Below are positions 61,553 to 64,000 of a DNA stretch of 64,000 nt, piece by piece. The notes beneath the pieces were generated by a model. The model was not told where the DNA came from, did no database searches, and saw only the letters and a program-made list of their open reading frames with translations. Source of the stretch: Dehalococcoidia bacterium (GTDB taxonomy: Bacteria; Chloroflexota; Dehalococcoidia; DSTF01; WHTK01). The translations under genes and the position numbers were made by a program. Where the stretch lies: the NCBI GenBank assembly GCA_009377745.1, contig WHTK01000002.1, positions 108,771-172,770 of the forward strand, written 5' to 3'. Within the stretch, counting starts at the first letter, position 1. The number at the start of each line of letters is the position of its first letter.

Positions 61553-63229
61553 TCAAGCCACGCAGCGCGGCGCCGCGCTGTGCAGGGTAGCTTCGGCGTC
61601 ATAAAGGACGAAGAGGCCGTTGTTCATGATCGCGTGGTAGTTCTCTTCGATAAAGCGGCGCAGCTCCGGGAAGCTGTCGCACATGAACTGGTCGGAGGCC
61701 TGATAGGTACCGGTCAGCCAGGGCTGGTGGTCGCCCGCGGCCACCGCGACAAAGCGCGGCCGCACCCTCTCCAGATCATCGATCAGCTCCTGGCGCCAGG
61801 ACTCCGGCGACCAGGTGGAGCGCACGCTGGCGTTGGTGATGAAACGGGCGGGCAAGGGCCTCTCTTCCAGGAAATAAGGCAAGGCCCAGAAGCCGAAGAC
61901 GTAGAAGGAGTCGTCGGGATCGCCCTGCTCGCGGATTTGGTCCACTAGCTGGACGTTCGCCTCGTACTCGGCGAGGTAATGGTTCTCGACCGTTTGCTGG
62001 CTGATGTTGCCTAATGTGCGGTCGAGGAGCAGGCCGTAGGCGTCGTAGGTGCGCAGGACGGGCCAGATCGCCAGGACGATGAACCCCGCCGCCAGCAGCC
62101 CTCGCGCGAGATAGGCATCCCCTCGCGCCAGAGATCGCGTCAGGTCGATCGCCTGGTCGAAGGCGTAACCGGCCAGCGGCGCCAGGAAGGGCAGGACAAT
62201 GAGCCAGTGGTAGTCGAAGTACTTACCCTGCCACCAGACGGAGAGCACGGCCAGCAACGCCAGCCCCCCAAGTAGCAAAGTAGGCTGCCGCTTTCCCCGG
62301 AACAGACCCAGCATTACCGCTATCCACGCCGGGACGATTAGATAGGCCGAATTGACCAGCCAGCCGCCGGTCGGATCCAGGATCGAGCGCCACAAGGGTG
62401 TGCCAGCCAGCCAGCGATAGTCGTTGTACGGCAGCGTGTAGTTGCGCTGAATATCGACGAAGTCCGCCCACGTCCCGACGGCGAGCAGATACGCCACCCA
62501 TGCCGCCTGCACCGCGAGAACTCCCACCGCCGCCAGCGCCAGCCGCTCGACGGCGGCGCGCGGCGTCCAGTCCTGCTGCCGGAACAGTAGCTCCATCGCC
62601 GGCAGACCCAACGCGAGCAGCGCGGCTGTCGGCTTGTAGGCAATCGCTATGCCCAGCAGGAGGCCGGCGACCAGCGCCATGCGATACACGCCCGCGCCAC
62701 GGACGCGATAGGCCGCGAAAGCGAGGAGCAGCGGCGCAGCCATGTAGCTCTCCGCCTCTCCCTGGTGCCCGAACCAGGCGACGCCAAAGTAGCCGAAGCA
62801 GTATAAGCAGGCCGCGAGCAGCGCCGCCCGGTCGCTGAAAAAGCGGGCGGTAAGCGCGAAAACCACCGCCATGCCGGCACCAATAGCCAGCAGATTGAAG
62901 AGCCGGAGCGCCAGGACGCTGTCCGCGCCGCCGATGCCCAGCGGCACGACATAGGTCAGGTAGGTGAGTGGCGGCTTGATGTCCCAGAAGTCGCGGTAGA
63001 GCTCACCGCCGCGCAGGACGGTGCGGGCACCGACAGCGTAGATCGCCTCATCGGTCGAGAGCGGCAGGATCAGGCTCGGCAGGCCCCAGAAGAGGAGAAA
63101 CGCCATCGCGCCGAGGGACAGATAGAGACGCCGGTGACCCGCAAACACACGGGATGGGTCTGCCGACGCGACCATTTCGGGCGCTTCGGGTGCGGTCGCG
63201 CGGACCTCGATGGCAGTACGGTCTGGCAA
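61553..63229 (-). CDS. GT39/ArnT-like glycosyltransferase
   Basis: 558 residues with about ten membrane segments. The first periplasmic loop carries LSTDEAIYAVGARTVLRGGE and DFWDIKPPLTYLTYVVPLG, the DE-Y and KPPL motifs of GT-C enzymes using polyprenyl-phosphate sugars (PMT_2/ArnT). The last 130 residues are a soluble extracellular domain. Target unknown: protein O-glycosylation or lipid modification are both possible. Confidence 0.88.
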   Translation of the reverse strand: MPDRTAIEVRATAPEAPEMVASADPSRVFAGHRRLYLSLGAMAFLLFWGLPSLILPLSTDEAIYAVGARTVLRGGELYRDFWDIKPPLTYLTYVVPLGIGGADSVLALRLFNLLAIGAGMAVVFALTARFFSDRAALLAACLYCFGYFGVAWFGHQGEAESYMAAPLLLAFAAYRVRGAGVYRMALVAGLLLGIAIAYKPTAALLALGLPAMELLFRQQDWTPRAAVERLALAAVGVLAVQAAWVAYLLAVGTWADFVDIQRNYTLPYNDYRWLAGTPLWRSILDPTGGWLVNSAYLIVPAWIAVMLGLFRGKRQPTLLLGGLALLAVLSVWWQGKYFDYHWLIVLPFLAPLAGYAFDQAIDLTRSLARGDAYLARGLLAAGFIVLAIWPVLRTYDAYGLLLDRTLGNISQQTVENHYLAEYEANVQLVDQIREQGDPDDSFYVFGFWALPYFLEERPLPARFITNASVRSTWSPESWRQELIDDLERVRPRFVAVAAGDHQPWLTGTYQASDQFMCDSFPELRRFIEENYHAIMNNGLFVLYDAEATLHSAAPRCVA

Positions 63230-63360
63230 GGCCTTGGCATCTTACACTTCGGACCCGACGTCTGTGAAAGAGGGAGGGAGAGAGCGTACCTCGGGCTGAA
63301 CCCCGAGGCATGAAGCATCGGCACATCCCAGCACAATGTCACAGCATTGGCAGACAAACG

Positions 63361-63391
63361 AAGGAGGAAGGCCATGACGACCTCCCTCCTT
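63361..63391 (-). terminator. terminator-like hairpin downstream of bicupin C
   Basis: AAGGAGGAAGG and CCTCCCTCCTT pair imperfectly (two mismatches) around a 9-base loop. It lies 31 bases beyond the bicupin C stop. On the minus strand CGTTTG follows. Confidence 0.45.
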
Positions 63392-63422
63392 ACGCTATGC
63401 CAGTGTGCCCGTATGCCTGTTG

Positions 63423-64000
63423 CTAGTCCGACATTACCTTGATGTTGGAGCCGGCTTGGGTGTAGGCCTCCTCCGGCATCGAGATATCGGCGCCGTTGTC
63501 CGCCAGCTTCTGCTTGAACAGCTCGCGGATGTGCTTGTCCTCCAGGTAGTACGGGATGGCGTTGCCGCCCTTGTCGGTGTCGGTTAGCGAACGCTGGACC
63601 GTCTGCTCGCCAATCTCGACCTCGTCGCCGTTATAGCCGGCCATCGCCCCGGGGACGCCACCGGTGTAATTAAAGACACGGAACGGGTCTTTGCCACAGG
63701 CGAAGTGCTGGTGGAACCAGTCCGCCGGTCCCGGAGCAGCGCTCACCATGCCACCGGGGCCGTATTCCTGAATCTTGACGCAGTCGCCCTGACCGTTCTC
63801 CCAGGGAGTGCTGCCACCGATGTCCATTGGCCAGGTGAGGCTGTAGCCGGCGCCACGCATGCAGACCAGCACGGCCCCTGAGGCGTGGTGGTGGGCCTTG
63901 GCGTAGCGGCCGCTGGGGTACTCCGCGATCCAGCCCTGCAGCTGCGTGTTGCCAACCATGTTCGGCGCGAGCCATCTAGCGCCGGGACCGCGGTTGTTGT
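63423..64000 (-). CDS. bicupin-domain protein C, C-terminal part, cut by window edge
   Basis: 192 codons are visible, open to the right edge. NNRGPGARWLAPNMVGN is followed by WIAEYPSGRYAKAHHHASGA, VLVCMRGAGYSLTWPMDI, WFHQHFACGKDPFRVFNYTG and a closing EEAYTQAGSNIKVMSD. It matches the second cupin and tail of A and B (15044, 16439) nearly residue by residue and is unbroken. The extra His in AKAHHHASG is a small difference. This makes three members of one family in 64 kb. Confidence 0.9.
   Translation of the reverse strand, partial: NNRGPGARWLAPNMVGNTQLQGWIAEYPSGRYAKAHHHASGAVLVCMRGAGYSLTWPMDIGGSTPWENGQGDCVKIQEYGPGGMVSAAPGPADWFHQHFACGKDPFRVFNYTGGVPGAMAGYNGDEVEIGEQTVQRSLTDTDKGGNAIPYYLEDKHIRELFKQKLADNGADISMPEEAYTQAGSNIKVMSD

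Overview
This is high-GC bacterial DNA with densely packed genes. It has many short genes with Shine-Dalgarno motifs and GTG/TTG starts, Tat-type lipoproteins, a CGNR zinc-finger regulator, small RRM and cold-shock-like proteins, and many amide- and acid-handling enzymes. I see no lipopolysaccharide, flagellar or ribosomal genes. The gene mix would fit a soil or sediment Chloroflexota, possibly Dehalococcoidia-like, but that is inference from gene content only. No complete transposon, prophage or CRISPR array is visible, although decayed pieces of mobile elements are common.

Layout. 0-12.6 kb: housekeeping and stress genes (acyl-CoA dehydrogenase-like flavoenzyme, LuxR-type regulator, MATE exporter, YajQ, ABC-F ATPase), then ArsR-SRPBCC, AraC and CGNR regulators with RidA and YdeI-like proteins. 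13-18.9 kb: a Tat lipoprotein substrate-binding protein, two tandem bicupin proteins, a tRNA-Leu and a small barrel plus cupin pair. 19.2-22.3 kb: a secretion cassette of three small exported proteins and a SipW/ER-type signal peptidase, bracketed by two copies of a repeat that ends in the 3' half of a tRNA-Gly. 22.5-26.2 kb: a monooxygenase behind a 36-bp palindrome, three intact and one decayed RibD/dihydrofolate-reductase-family genes, IS630 remnants and a P-loop ATPase. 26.3-27.1 kb: a split ArsR plus SRPBCC pair. 27.6-37.9 kb: two isochorismatase-family hydrolases, two more substrate-binding proteins, a cupin, acetyl-CoA synthetase, CinA and an amidase. 38.4-41.1 kb: a run of tiny nucleic-acid-binding or zinc-binding proteins. 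41.2-51.2 kb: an amidohydrolase, an Hsp70-like protein behind an apparent attenuator, a ThDP enzyme, a second amidase, MmgE/PrpD, TauE/SafE and a possible propeller protein. 51.2-58.3 kb: a four-gene ABC-2 export operon, a half-length MFS protein, a BaiN-type flavoprotein and a full MFS transporter. 58.5-64 kb: a BBE-type FAD oxidase between hairpin repeats, a beta-hydroxyacid dehydrogenase, a GT39-type glycosyltransferase and a third bicupin cut by the window edge.

How it fits together. The Tat-lipoprotein binding proteins, bicupins, isochorismatase hydrolases, amidases, amidohydrolase and acetyl-CoA synthetase suggest uptake and stepwise hydrolysis or oxidation of amide-containing or aromatic substrates. 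No matching importer permease or ATPase lies in the window, so this is inference. The secretion cassette is the best candidate for an undescribed system.

Caution. At least ten genes are interrupted by a single small indel; one is an exact 22-bp tandem duplication. Their reading frames are otherwise well preserved. Either the assembly carries indel errors or this is a region of recent gene decay. Coordinates for such genes span both frames.
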